Shown: piece by piece, positions 24,266 to 37,044 of the stretch
How positions within the stretch are numbered: the stretch's first letter is position 1
Layout: the number at the start of each line of letters is the position of its first letter
Origin: Cymodocea nodosa
Taxonomy: Eukaryota > Streptophyta > Magnoliopsida > Alismatales > Cymodoceaceae
NCBI GenBank assembly: GCA_036874045.1
Contig: CM072335.1
Coordinates: forward strand, 16,512,001 to 16,576,000
DNA: 64,000 nt
Reading direction: 5' to 3'
Translations under genes and position numbers: made by a program
Notes under the pieces: model-generated
Databases searched by the model: none
Told to the model about the DNA's origin: nothing
The model's input: only the letters and a program-made list of their open reading frames with translations

Positions 24266-26067
24266 TGTTAGAACCCGAGTATTTTGATAATGCAAAACCT
24301 ATGTGAGGAAACATATTGTATTTCACAGTTAAGTCTGTACTACATTAGGTCAGAAGGCTATTAGAACAATTTCCAAGTAGATGAACAGATCGAGAAGGTT
24401 CCAGATGATAATACTTTCAAGATACAGCAAAATCGGACAATTACAGGTTCATGTATCCGAAGAGTAAAACAGTAGCAAGACTATCGGACAGTTAGAAGGA
24501 TAATTATCCGAATTTTACAAAGCCTTCGGAGAGGTATTAAATCAGACAGTTAAGTTGGTTGAATGATTGGAGAGTTATGGAGTTAACTATCTGAAAGAAA
24601 AAGGAAAATTGGAAAGTTAGAAAGGCTAACTATCCGAAACTTAAGTCATTCAATAAATCATGTGCAGAAATATAGAACGAAAGCTTAAAAGACTTGTCGG
24701 AGAGTTAGATAACTATCCGAGTTTTCTTTTCGGAGGGTTAGATAACTATTCGAGTTTTCGGTAAGTTATAGGCATAACTTTTCGGAACTTAAGTCATTTT
24801 ATTACGCACGTGCAAAATGAAGAAGTCGGGCAGTTGAAAGCTTAAAAGGGAAAATCGGAGAGTTAGAAAGATAACTATCCGAAATTTCAGGAGAGTTTTG
24901 GTGAGTTATGGTTTAACCATCCGAAACTTAAGTCAGTGAATTTCCCACGTGTAGAATTCTAGACAAATGCTCAAATGGGTTTTCGGAGAGTTAGAAAGAT
25001 AACTATCCGAAATTTCAAAAGAGTTTCGGTGAGTTACAGTTTAACTATCCGAAACTTAAGTCATTGAATTTCCCACGTGTAGAATTCCAGAAAGAAGTGC
25101 AAATAAGTTTTCGGAGAGTTAGAAAGATAACTATCTGAAATCCTAAAGTGTTTCAGTGAGTTACAGGGATAACCATCCGAAACTTAAGTCAGCCTTTATG
25201 CACGTGCTGAATTAATGCAATCAAAAAGTTAACAAAGACAAACTATCCGACAAGTACATAACTGTTCGGTGAGTTACAAGTATAAGTATCCGATTGAATG
25301 GCAGCTCACATTTAATATTTTGGAATCCTACCTGGCAGTAAAGGTTAAGTGATCTTTCGGTGAGTTACAAATACTCTTCGGAGAGTTGCATAGCTAACTA
25401 TTCGAAATGATAGGAAAATCGGTAAGATATCTTGAAACGATTTTCTGAACGGTAACTTACTGTATTGGGACTTGATCCTAATCAAGTACAGTAGAATACA
25501 TCTATTGGAGGAAAATATGATCGTTGTACATATCAAGTATATATTTAAAATACAAACAATGGATATACGGTAGAGATATATAGTGAGCTACACTCCAATT
25601 CCATTGACACTAAAGTCTGCAAACAGTGAAGCATATTCTAAAGATCTACTGTAGAAAAAGCTCTTACGCCAAAACTCTGATTGAAGGTTTGAAGTTGTTG
25701 GTTCGTGGCTTCAACTTGAAAGCTACATATAGTGTTGGTTTGAGTTTCGACCTAAAAACTCTAGAGGTTGGTTTACTGAAGTTTTTACCTAAAAACTTCT
25801 GTGTAGTTGGTTCTTGCTTTGACCTGAAAGCAAGTGTGTAAGTGTTGAATCACTTAGTGAAGCCCAAGTGAATCTTGGGGGTGGACTAGCCAAGTTGGTG
25901 AACCACCTAAAAATGTGCTGTGTGTTTCTTGTCTCTACTGTTTTGCACTCACTTAGTTTCATCTCATTACATTTCTGTTGAATCATTCGATTCAACATCA
26001 AAAGAATTTTAAAAACTTCGCACGTTCACCATTCAACCCCTCTCTGGTGAGCCTATCGATCCTAACA
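24266..26067 (+). repeat. element B 5' LTR
   Basis: TGTTAGAACCCGAG to GATCCTAACA, 1802 bp. U3 is dominated by inverted pairs of the type GGAGAGTTA...TAACTATCCGA, each followed by CTTAAGTCA and a CACGTG box, over about 24480-25300. A TATA-like GATATATAG lies near 25568. Confidence 0.92.
24840..25225 (+). repeat. tandem ~130-bp regulatory repeat in LTR B
   Basis: Three units start at about 24840, 24969 and 25099. Each has TCGGAGAGTTAG, then GATAACTATC, a GGTGAGTTA...AACCATCCGAAA or AACTATCCGAAA pair, ACTTAAGTCA, and a CACGTG box. Less regular units precede them from about 24480. Confidence 0.88.
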
Positions 26068-26069
26068 TT

Positions 26070-26081
26070 TGGTATTAGAGC
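26070..26081 (+). other. element B primer binding site (degenerate Met)
   Basis: TGGTATTAGAGC, one transition from TGGTATCAGAGC, two bases after the LTR end. Confidence 0.85.
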
Positions 26082-26118
26082 AAGGTTAATCCTTTATAAG
26101 ATTTAACCATCTGGATTT

Positions 26119-27450
26119 ATGGCTCAATTTATTGAGGGACAAAACATCTACAGACCTCCTCTATTCGATGGTTCCAATTATAACTATTGGAAGAATAGAA
26201 TGGAGTGCTTCCTTAGGAGTTCAGATGTTAAACTCTAGAAGACTGTTGTTCTTGGAACTACACTTCCAACCAGTGATGTTACGAATTGGTCTAAGGAGGA
26301 TGAGAAAATCATCTAGTTGGATGCTAGAGGGCTGAATGCGATTTATTGTGCACTAACTACTGATCAATATAATAAGGTATCTGCATGTAAGTCTGCTCAT
26401 GAGGCTTGGAAAATCCTTCAAGTTACTCATGAAGGTACAAACCAAGTTAAGGATACAAAAATCAGTATTCTTTTGAGAAAACTAGAACTATTTAAAATGA
26501 ATGATAATGAAAACATAACTGAAATGTTTTCTAGATTTACTAAAATCATTAACAGTCTGAAAGGTTTGGGAAAGGAGTTCTCTTCACGTGAACAGGTACA
26601 GAAGATCTTGAGGAGCTTAACTGTTGAGTGGAAACAGAAGTCCACATCTATTCAAGATTCCAAGGATCTCAACAATTACATAGTTGAAGAACTGTTGGGC
26701 AATCTTCTAGCCCATGAAGTTCAAATGAAGGACTGGAAAGAGCAAGAAGGAGCTGTTGAAAAGAAAGCTGAAAAGAAAAAGGAAATGACATTTCCATCTA
26801 CAGAGGAAGCTCTAAGCTCAAACGATGATGAGATCATGTTGTTGGCAAGGAACTTCAGAAAGTTTATGAAGAAAAAAAACAAGTCAAGCTCTTCTAAAAG
26901 AACGGTCCCTACATGTTTCAAATGTAAAAGGCAAGGGCACATACAGACCTTCTGTCCATTCCAGACAGAAGAGGATCAAGGAGATAAGAAGAAGAGATTG
27001 AAGGACAAAAAGAAGATGGCTCTCAAAGCTATGTGGGATGATAGTAGCTCTACAAGTTGTTCATTAGATTCTGAAGAAGAAGCTGCAGCCAATGTTTGTT
27101 TTGCAGCATAAGAGGTATGCTCTACTTCCTCTAGTTCAAAAAATGAGCATGATGATTTAGGCATAAACAGTCTTCTATCTACTGTAGATAATTTATATGT
27201 GAAGTGTAGAGATTTTAAGAAAGAAATTAAAAGATTAAATCATTGCTTAGAAAATTCATTTGCTGAATTAGAATCAACTATAATTGAAAATAGAAATCTA
27301 AAATCAAATTTAGATAAGTATAGTTGTGATAATTGTGAATTAAAAGATGAAAATAAAAATCTATTAACTACTATATCAGATTTGAAAGATACTATTTGTA
27401 AATTTACTCAAGGAAAAAAAAGATTAAATAAAATAATAGGATCTCAATGA
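26119..27450 (+). pseudogene. gag: element B gag with zinc knuckle and coiled coil
   Basis: The ATG at 26119 opens MAQFIEGQNIYRPPLFDG, the usual copia gag start. Stops near 26237 and 26314 break the N-terminus; the frame 26317-27111 (264 codons) is open. It holds the UBN2-like region and a CCHC knuckle (CFKCKRQGHIQTFC, about 26917). A stop at 27109 is followed by a coiled-coil-like frame (27199-27450). Confidence 0.88.
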
Positions 27451-27670
27451 TCAAAAGGGAATAAATATGGCCTAGGGTATGCTACACCACAGGAAATACC
27501 TTATTGTGGTGGAGTGATTCGATCTTATAGAGATGACACCACTGTGTTTGCCATCAAACGAAGATTAGGTCATATGTGGCTACCAAGAGGAAATAGATTT
27601 AATGTTTTAAGGACTAACTCTGCTGGACCCAAGAAGATTTGGGTACCACAAGCTTTAATTTTAGTATGAT

Positions 27671-30398
27671 TTGCAGGGTGACAAGGAGTTTCAAGTACGT
27701 TCAACTAAATGGATTGTGGACAGTGGATGCTCAAAGCACATGACAGGTAAGAAAAGCTTTCTTGACTTAGTTAAAAACTTAAGTTCAAGATTTGTTAAGT
27801 TTGGAAATAATGAAAAGTGTAAAATAACTGCAATAGGAAATATTACATCTGAAAATGGTATGATTGAGAATGTCTTGCATGTGAATGGATTAAAACAAAA
27901 TTTGTTAAGTGTAGGACAATTATGTGATAAAGGCTATACTGTTTCTTTTAATTCTAAACACTACTACATTATTGATCCTGCCACAAATGAAACAAAATTT
28001 ACTAGTATTAGAAATTGCTCAATATATACATTAAACTTTCTATGTGAAAATTCTGCAAGCAATTCCTGTTTGGTAGCAACTGGTGAAGACGATTGAGTGT
28101 GGCATAGAAGACTTGGTCACATCAGTATGAAGAATATCAAAAAGCTATCCATGGGTGATCTTGTTAGGGGTCTGCCTAAACTCACTTTTAAGAAGGATAG
28201 AGTGTGCAGTAAGTGTATGCTAGGGAAGCAGAAGAGAACTGCTCTTCACAGCAAAAATGTTGTTTCCACCAAAAGGCCATTAGAACTGCTACATCTAGAT
28301 TTGTTTGGTCCTTCTCAAGTATCAAGTCTTGGGGGTCGAAAATATACCTTTGTTATTGTTGATGATTTCTCTAGATTAACTTGGGTAATATTTTTGACAC
28401 AAAAATGAAACTTGCAATGAGTTCAGGAATTTCTACATAAGAGTTCAGAATTAGAAGGAACTAACAGTGAAGAAAATTAGAAGTGATCATGGAGGGGAAT
28501 TTGAAAACTATGAATTTGAAAACCTTTGCAATTCATTTGGAATTCTGCATGAATTCTCTTGTCCTAGAACTCCTACTCAAAATGGAGTTGTAGAAAGGAA
28601 AAATAAGACATTACAAGAAATGGCTAGAACTATATTAAATGCCACGGATCTACCTAAATTTCTCTAGGCAGAAGCTGTAGGAACAGCTTGTCACATTTCC
28701 AACAGAACTCACATTAGATCCATATTGAATAAGACACCCTTTGAACTTTGGTTCGATAAAACTCCAAATGTTGGCTATTTTAAGACATTTGGATGCAAAT
28801 GTTTTGTCTTAAATACAGGAAATGTTAAAGACAAGTTTGATGCTAAGTCTGAATCTACCATACTTGTTGGTTTCTCCTCGAGAAGCAAAGCTTACAGAGT
28901 ATATTTTGCTGAAGATAGAAGAGTGGAGGAGAGTATAAATGTTCAGTTTGATGAAGATCTGATCTAGAGTTTCAAAAAGTTGAAGATTAATAATGATAGT
29001 GAAAATGAATACTTTGAAGATGATAACTGCAAGCAGAATACCAATTCACAAGTGTCAAACCAGAATCTCAACAATAGATATCAGAATCATAACAGTTGGA
29101 ATTTTAGATCTGATCATCCCAAGGAACAAATTATTGGAAATATATCTAAAAGGGTACAAACTAGAAGCAAAGCACAAGATATCTGCAATTTTTGTGCATT
29201 TGTGTTAGAAATAGAGTCAAAATCAGTAGATAAAGCATGTAAGGATATCTACTGGACAATGGCTATGCAGGAAGAATTAAATTAGTTCTAGAAAAACAAT
29301 GTTTGGGAACTAGTAGAAAAACCTGCAGGAAAATCCATCATTGGAACTAAATGGATTTTCAAAAACAAATTAGATGAAGAAGGTAACATTCTCAGAAATA
29401 AAGCTCGATTAGTTGCACAAGGCTACAATCAGCAGGAAGGAATTGACTATGCAGAAACTTTTGCCCCTGTAGCTAGGATTGAAGCTATCAGAATGTTGCT
29501 TGCTTTTGCAAGTAGTATGAAGATAAGATTGTTTCAGATGGATGTGAAAAGTGCTTTCTTAAATGGAGAAATTCAGGAAGAAGTGTTTGTTAAACAACCT
29601 CCTGGATTTGAAGACGAATTCAAGACGGATCATGTCTACAAGCTAAGAAAAGCTCTATATGGTTTGAAATAGGCACCCGGAGCTTGGTATGAGAAATTAA
29701 AAAAGTTTTTAATTGAAAACAATTTTTCTATAGGCAAAGTGGACAGCACTTTGTTTATCAAAACTGTTGATGTGCATATGTTGATTGTACAGATATATGT
29801 TGATGATATAGTCTTTGGAGCCACTTTAGAAGATCTCTATCATGAATTTTAGAATTTGATGAAAAATAAATTCGAAATGAGCATGATGGGAGAATTGAAG
29901 TTTTTCTTGGGATTATAGATTCATCAAGTGCATAATGGTATCTTTGTCAACCAAGAAAAATACTGCAAAGAGATGTTGAAGAAATTTGGTTATGAAAACA
30001 TCAAATCTGCAAATACTCTAATGAGCTCAAGCATTAAAATAGAAATGGATGATTCAAGTGTTGTAGTGGATCAAAGGCAATATACAGGTATGATTGGATC
30101 CCTGTTATACCTTTCAGCTAGCAGGCTAGATATCATGTTTAGTGTATGCTTGTGTGCTAGATTTCAAGCATTCCCAAAGGAATCACATTTGAAATCAGTC
30201 AAAAGGATTTTCAGATATCTACAAGGAACAAAAGATTTCGGATTATTCTACTCAGTTGACAGTAGTTTGATTTTAACAGGCTATAGTGATGCAGATTATG
30301 CAGGCAGCAGATCTGATAGAAAAAGCACTAGTGGTACTTGTCAATTACTTGGATGTTCTTTAATCTCTTGGTTCAGTAGGAAACAAAATTGTATAGCA
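27671..30398 (+). pseudogene. pol: element B copia pol, truncated in RNase H
   Basis: Protease (VDSGCSKHMTG, about 27717), integrase (WHRRLGHIS near 28099, LDLFGP near 28300, RSDHGGEF near 28480, NGVVERKN near 28582), RT (YVDDIVFG, about 29798-29820) and the start of RNase H (DADYAGSRSD near 30293). Frameshift or stop lesions are near 28408, 28665, 28965, 29283, 29670, 29851 and 29919. The last recognisable residues, QNCIA, end near 30398, where Athila sequence takes over. Confidence 0.9.
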
Positions 30399-30399
30399 A

Positions 30400-32730
30400 T
30401 CAAATTCCAGTAGCATTAGAGGATCAAGAGAAAACAACGTTCACCTATCCTAATGGAACTTATGCTTTTAAGAGAATGCCATTCGGATTATGCAATGCAC
30501 CAGCTACCTTTCAAAGGTGTATGCAGGGCATATTTACTGGAATGACTGAAGATTTCCTAGAAAATTTATGGATGATTTTACTGTATATGGCAACACATAT
30601 GAAGTTTGTTTAAGCAATTTAGACTAAATATTAAAATGCTGTGTGGAAAAAAATCTGATTTTAAATTGGGAAAAATGTCACTTCATGGTTAAACAAGGAA
30701 TAGTCTTAGGGCATGTTGTTTCTAAGAAAGGGTTGGAAGTAGATAAAGCTAAAATAGAAGTAATTTCTAATCTACTAGAACCTAAATCATTAAAAGATAT
30801 TAGATCATTTCTAGGACATGCTAGTTTTTATAGAAGATTTATTAAAGACTTTAGCAAAATAGCTAGACCTTTAACTAATCTATTAAAAGATGTCCCATTT
30901 AACTTTGATAAAAATTGCAAGGAAGCATTTTTCAGACTTAAGACTAGCTTAATTTCAACTCCTATAATTCAAGCACCTGATTGGAACCATCCATTTGAAT
31001 TAATGTGCGATGCTTCTGATTTTGCTGTAGGAGCAGTGTTAGGACAGAAAATAGAAAAATCTCCTAGAGTGATTCATTATGCAAGCAAAACCTTAAATGA
31101 TGCTCAAGTTAATTACACAACTACTGAAAAAGAATTATTAACTATTGTGTTTGCCTTAGAAAAGTTTAGATCATATCTGATTGGCGCTAAAGTGATAGTA
31201 TACACAAATCATTCAGCTTTAAAACATCTAATAAGGAAAAAAGAGACTAAACCTAGATTGATCCGATGGATATTATTATTACAAGAATTTGATCTAGAAA
31301 TTAAAGATAAAAAAGGTTATGAGAATGTAGTAGCAGATCATTTATCAAGATTACAAATAGAAAAATCAAATATTGAAATTAAGGATAATTTTCCTAATGA
31401 ACAATTAATGACCATCAACACAATGTCTTGGTATGTAGACATAGTTAATTACTTAGTTACTAGTTTAACACCTAAGGATTGGAATAGATAGGATAAGAAA
31501 TTATTTTTCTCAAGAGTAAAATATTACTATTGGGAAGACCCATACTTATTTAAGAAATGTCCTGATCTAGTTTTAAGGAGGTGTGTTCCAGAAACTGAAT
31601 ATCCGAGCATATTGTCTTTCTGTCATGACCAAGCTTGTGGAGGGCATTTTGGTTCAAGGAAAACTGCTGCAAAAATTCTGCAATGTGGGTTTTATTGGCC
31701 AACAGTATTCAAAGATGCTCATAAATATTGCTTAAGTTGTTTAAGATGTCAACAAATAGGAAGAATATCAAAGAGGAATATGATGCCTCTTAATCCTATT
31801 GTTGAGGTTGAAATCTTTGATGTGTGGGGAATAGATTTTATGGGTCCATTTCCTATGTCTAATCAATTTAATTACATATTGTTGGGGGTGGATTATGTAT
31901 CTAAATGGATAGAAGCTATTCCAACAAAAACTAATGATAACAAAGTGGTAATACAATTTATAAGAACAAATATATTTGCCAGATTTGGAATACCTAAAGC
32001 TATTATCAGTGATAGAAAAACTCATCTCTATAATAGAAGTTTTGAAGCCTTAATGAAGAAATATGGAGTAAACCACAAAATTGCAACATCATATCATTCG
32101 CAAACAAGTGGACAAGTAGAAAGTGCAAACAAACAAATTAAGTTAATCTTAGAAAAAGTAGTAAATCCTACTAGAACAGATTGGGCTAATAGATTGATAG
32201 ATGCACTTTGGGCTTATAGAACTACTTATAAAACAAGCTTAGGTATGTCACCTTTTAGGCTAGTATATGGAAAAAGTTGTCATTTACCTATCGAAATTGA
32301 ACATAAAGCTTATTGGGCATTAAAAACTCTGAACACTAATTTAAATCAAGCTGCTGAAAATAGAAAAATGCAACTAATTGAATTAGAAGAATTTAGAAAT
32401 GAAGCTTATTCGAAGATTGTAAGAGAAAAAGAGAAAATTAAATTCTAGCATGATAGAAAAATTATTCCAAAAAGCTTTGAAATAAGACAAGAAGTATATC
32501 TTTATATGGCTAGACTCCATATTCATCTAGGAAAATTAAGATCTAGAAGGGGAGGACCTTACATAGTTCGAAATATTTATCCTTATGGAGTTATTGAAAT
32601 TGAAAATCCTAAAAATTAGAATATATTTAAAGTAAATAGACAAAGACTTAAACCTATTCTGAAAACACCAAAAAGCTCCTTTGGAATTATAGAAGAAGTT
32701 AGAGTAGAGGATTACTCGAGCTTTACTTAG
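30400..32730 (+). pseudogene. pol: Athila-like pol remnant C (RT core to integrase)
   Basis: Starts mid-RT at VALEDQEKTTFT, so it is 5'-truncated by the junction with copia B. The catalytic FMDDFTVYG lies near 30566-30592, in a frame shifted from the first ORF. RNase H ([13 protein letters not shown] near 31010) and integrase ([13 protein letters not shown] near 31618, IDFMGPFP near 31830, [10 protein letters not shown] near 32007, SGQVESANK near 32110) follow. A stop at 31489 matches CAG in the 4018 copy; others lie near 32447 and 32618. It ends at the SSFT stop. It is closer to the 43235 copy than to the 4018 copy. Confidence 0.9.
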
Positions 32731-33036
32731 TAAGAAATCAGTTTTTATGTTTAATTTTTTTTTTTATTTTTTAAAAAAGCATACATTAAATATATATATA
32801 TATATATATAATATAAAAATCGTTACGGTTCAACCGATCGGATCCATCGGTATGACTGGAACATAAAAAATATGTATATTAATTTTTGGAAAAATTAGGT
32901 TTGACCGAAACATAGTATCGGTTAAACCAAGAGAAAAAAAAAAAAGTTAATCAGAAAAACTATTATCTATAGTATTTTTATTATTATATTTGTTTGTACG
33001 GGGAGTCCGTTGAGTTATGCTTAACTCAACGAGCTT
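32731..33036 (+). other. Athila C post-pol sequence with (TA)n and motif pairs
   Basis: Contains poly-T, a (TA)n run at 32790-32811, inverted CGGTTNAACCGA-type motifs (32826-32925), and GTCCGTTGAGTTA paired with TAACTCAACGAG just before the minus-strand LTR. It is collinear with the reverse complement of 42950-43234. Confidence 0.75.
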
Positions 33037-35123
33037 TGTTTGGGTTTTCCCAACACTACACTAGAAAAACTTAGATTTGTTACTTCTATTTTTTACTTAG
33101 TTAATTTATCTTTATGCCTATTCTTTCTTTTAGAAGTAAATAAACAACCTTTAATACAATTTAGATATTAATTCCAATTTATACTTTAACTTCAAGTGCA
33201 TAGTGTCTATTGTATCAGTGTACAAGTACAAGTCAATCCTACAGGGAATTGCTGACAAATTTAAGAAATGTTTGATTGTGAACAATTCAAATTTATATTC
33301 AATAAGCACTCCGTTGAGTTATGGCTAACTCAACGGACTATCCTCGTGGACTTAAGTTAACTCCATGAGCCTGTCTTTCCTTTATAATACTGCTATTTAC
33401 AGAGGAATTCGGCTAACTATTGGGCGATTCCACAGATTGTAAATAACATCAATTAAGCTTTTTAATGCTAGTTAACATTGGATTTATCATTAGGAAATAC
33501 TAACATTCAGATGATTCAAACAGTCATCATTAAAATCTTTAAGTTTTTTGTACGAACCAATTTCAGTAAACTGTAAAATTAAAACTAACATAAAACAATC
33601 ATAAAGCTGATACAGATAACATTAATCACGATACAACACTCAAATACAACATACAAACAAAGATAAATTGTTTTTGGTATTTTTGTTTTGATGTGAATAT
33701 GGAAATGGGCGAAAGGCGAAATGTAAAGTAATCTCACTTGATAGTAAATACTTCCGACACTACTTGCAACGTGATTACACCACTGAAAATTAAACCACTT
33801 ACAATTCTATCTCCTCTCCCTATAGAATCGCGAGTCCAGAATTGCAAGATGATCTCCTCTTCAGCATACAGGCATCAACCTGAAGCCAAGGCTAAAAGCT
33901 TTACGATCTCCTGAAATATGAGTTGGCGCTTGGTGAAAATGTCTTCCCTTCCTGCGACGTGATCACTCCTCACAGTGGTTGTCAGGCACTGTGTTTGGCT
34001 CGGAATCGACCCGACATCAGGCAAGTATCCTCACAGACCTCCGATGATTGGTGATTATGGTGGTGATAACGATGGTTGGTGTGATACTTCAGAGAATCGC
34101 TGATACTGTCTGCAGAAAGCTCGGTGCTCCTCCTCTGTATACACTGGCCGTCCATCGATCACACTTTCTTCTTTTTTTCTTCTTTTCTTTTATATTTCTT
34201 CAGTAGTAACTACTTCTGCTTGAATGATCGGTTGGATTTCCTTCCTTTAGATCAATGGCGATGCTTCCTTCTCCATGCGTGATTGAATTCCTATGTGATA
34301 CGTGCAAACGTGGTTTTTCCTTCCAACTGTCTATTCCTACAACTGCTACAGTGGCATTTTAGAAAATAACTATAAAATACATGCAATAAAGAAATAAGCC
34401 GCTAACCTAACGCGTTACCTTAGTGTATATTCATGTAACTCAATGCGTGCAGTTATGCTAACTTAACGAGTTAAACATGTGCATCTCACATGATATTCTA
34501 AAGCATTTAAATTCAACACGTGCATAAAATACATGCAATAAAGAAATAAGCCGCTAACATAACGCGTTACCTTAGTGTATATTCATGTAACTCAACGCAT
34601 ACAGTTATGCTAACTTAGTGAGTTATAACTTAAGTAAATCTACTAGATCTCGACATGTGTCAGTAGTAGTTTAAACATAAAATAACATTTCGGAGAGTTA
34701 CAGGTATAACTATCCGATGCTCAGATGCATTTTCGGATAGTTACAGTTAACTCATCGAATATTCACTTAAGACATTCATTCTGGTTTCGACACGTGTACA
34801 TCTGGAAATAATAAAATATTCTCTCTAAACATAACTGTTCGGCAATTTAAATATAACTATTTGATACATATTCGGTCTGTTAAACATAACTATCCGAAAT
34901 ATCAGAAAATTCGGATACTTAAGAATTTCATAGCCTGCAACTTACCGACAGTTCATAAATGTACTAAATTAACATTAATTCCCCAAAATTAAGCAGATTC
35001 TTCAATTAAAGCATATAACAGTGCAATTATAACATAATGACTTAATTCTCATATGATAAGCTAAATATTATGCAATTAACCATCATTTAACCATTAATAA
35101 TATGCACTTTTTCATTCTAAACA
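33037..35123 (-). repeat. 3' LTR of the F-box Athila element
   Basis: In plus view TGTTTGGGTTTTCCC to ATTCTAAACA, 2087 bp, bounded by PPT on the right. It includes ACTCAACGG-type, ACTTAACGAGTT-type and TAACTATCCG-type motif groups and the conserved block 33780-34060. Confidence 0.9.
34372..34640 (-). repeat. 152-bp tandem duplication in LTR U3
   Basis: ATAAAATACATGCAATAAAG starts at 34372 and again at 34524; the second unit is incomplete. Each unit contains GCTAAC(C/A)TAACGCGTTACC and the AACTTAACGAGTT or a variant. The unit is the segment shared with copia LTR A. Confidence 0.88.
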
Positions 35124-35135
35124 CTTCCCCCATAC
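35124..35135 (-). other. polypurine tract of the F-box Athila element
   Basis: Minus strand GTATGGGGGAAG directly abuts the TGTTTAGAATG start of the 3' LTR. Confidence 0.9.
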
Positions 35136-35279
35136 CTAAATTTTACTAGTCCCTTAGCAAACTAAGATCTAATTAATTGGTCTTTCAAAAAGTGCTAGAA
35201 TTAATTCTTTCCCTTTTGTTTTTTTTCTTCTGTTTAGCATAAACATATATTCTGTATGTTTTAGTAATCAACCTGCAAA

Positions 35280-36340
35280 GATATTTAGAATATATGTAAA
35301 TTACATACAAAGTATATCATCTTCATATAGGTGTTAATTATATTATCGTTGGTTCTTCTTTTCAGCATCTGTAATCCTGAATTTTCCAATAAGTTTTCTA
35401 GAAGAAATTTCAACAACATACGAATCAAAGTACAATCCAATTCAATCTGATTAAGACAAGTAGAATAAAGAATTGTATTTCCATTAAACAACTTCAAAAG
35501 TCAATTCCAGATTCATATTTCAGCAATTCTAGATAACAGAAAATATACTCGATTCATAAGATATCTGTATTTCACAAAACACTTGTATCTTTTCAGAACA
35601 GTATATGTTTTTTTTTTTTTTTGTACTTTAAAAGTTAATTTGACAAGCTTGAATCATACAAGAGCTTTCTAATGTACCCATGTAACGAGCTTTTAGTCAA
35701 CAATCCCAAATTTGATCAGGATCTTAGGTTGCCAGATTTTCAGAGTCCTTTTTCAGGTCAACAATCCTTACATACCTATCTGCTCAAGTACAACAGGCTC
35801 GTGATTAAACAAGTCAATAAACTCTCAAAGTTCTTTTTTTTTTTTTTCTAAAAATAAATGCACACACAAAACAAAGCATTAATCACATACTGTATATGCA
35901 CATATTTCATTAATACAGATGTAGTAAAACACCAATCTCATATAATCCTGCTTCTATCATTTACTAAAAATATGAATCCATAACAATAAGCTCATACTTT
36001 ATCTGTAGTTTAATAAGATCTACACATAAATCATTCTACAAGTTCAATCAGTCAAAGTAAATGTATCTTTCATCATATGTGTTTCATTTAATCTAGAATT
36101 CACATCTCAGCTCCTTCAGGACTTCAGATAATTTTCTAATTAAGCATTAAATATTCTGATTTCATTTTAAAATTGTGAAACTGTTAAACTCATGAAATTC
36201 AGAAAAATCATAAGATACTATATCTAGATTTACATAAATAATAAATTCTATATCATCTTCTATAGCATTCTAAATATAACATTCAAGCAGTTTATAAAAA
36301 TTTTATAGTCTCAATTATTAGATAGTTACTGCAAGTTCAT
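35280..36340 (-). other. pre-PPT non-coding module shared with copia A2
   Basis: On the minus strand this is collinear with 15560-16600 of copia A2, with nearly identical blocks around 35660-35840. It also matches 54170-55200 of the second Athila element. No ORF of credible size; poly-T runs at 35609-35622 and 35833-35847. Confidence 0.8.
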
Positions 36341-36420
36341 AAAAATTTTCAATTTCCTCAAAACTTTGCAGTACCATTTTAATTCCTTTAATTAACAAAC
36401 TTACATGGCTGTTACTTTAA

Positions 36421-36461
36421 TTACCTCCCCCCCAAACCTACATTTTGCATTGTCCTCAATG
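36421..36461 (-). other. internal PPT-like motif after the F-box unit
   Basis: Minus strand CATTGAGGACAATGC then GTTTGGGGGGGAGG. A GAGGACAATG phrase followed by a G-rich tract is often seen 3' of coding regions in plant Ty3/gypsy elements. Conserved at about 55300-55345. Confidence 0.6.
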
Positions 36462-37044
36462 TAAAAGATTTGACAATAAGTATAGTAATTGTAGCAGACA
36501 TGAATAAAGTTTTGTTTGAATTAAAATTCAGGATAAGTAATTGGTTACATACCTTGTTCCATTTGTATCTCTTTCTGCATATTCCAATTTTTGATTCTGA
36601 AAAACTTTTCATTCCCAGATAAATACAAAATATAAAACAAAATAACATTTAACAGATATTAATAAATTAGTGTCTTGTGTGGAACCTAGGCTCCTATGCC
36701 TTTGGTGGCTCACAAGCAAGCCAGTTAGTTTCCCAGAATAGATACCAACAAACTGGATTGATATTTTGTTTTGTTTGTTTTTTTTATTATAAAATGAACA
36801 TGAAAAACTTCAAAATTCCTTTTTTTTTTCTAAAAATAAATGCAAAATACACACGTTAAACACACAAAATCATAGCTTAAGAACATGATTTAAAAGTAGA
36901 AACAAATGGAATAAATGTATTAGTCCAAGCAAACTTTTTAGGCATAGTTCTTTTTGCTGTTAATTCTATTTTAATGCAGTTCTTGTTCCTTTTAATTTGT
37001 AAACATGCAATATATTATAAATTCCAAATACGAGTGTATTACCA
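36462..37044 (-). other. 3' flank of the F-box ORF, possible spliced exons
   Basis: The minus strand has TTTTTCAG|AATC near 36605 and AACAAG|GTATGTAAC near 36555, which look like an acceptor and a donor around a short exon. A conserved block at 36670-36765 (CCAAAGGCATAGGAGCCTAGG on minus) is kept in the second copy (55570-55680). No ORF identified. Confidence 0.35.

Larger units (their letters stand above)
24266..30398 (+). mobile_element. Ty1/copia element B, 3'-truncated
   Basis: It has a 5' LTR, a degenerate Met-type primer site, gag and pol, and is inserted in the A1 protease. The element ends within RNase H at about 30398, joined to Athila pol, so the post-pol region and 3' LTR are absent. 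Its gag-pol is related to but clearly distinct from A1/A2. Confidence 0.9.

Noticed and set aside
25345..25536. Short minus-strand ORFs in the B LTR (also 25626-25841 plus)
   Set aside because: Inside LTR non-coding sequence, with no conserved features.
36677..36859. 60-codon plus-strand ORF and the 36421-36648 minus ORF
   Set aside because: They overlap non-coding element sequence with purine and poly-T tracts and are not kept as ORFs in the second copy.
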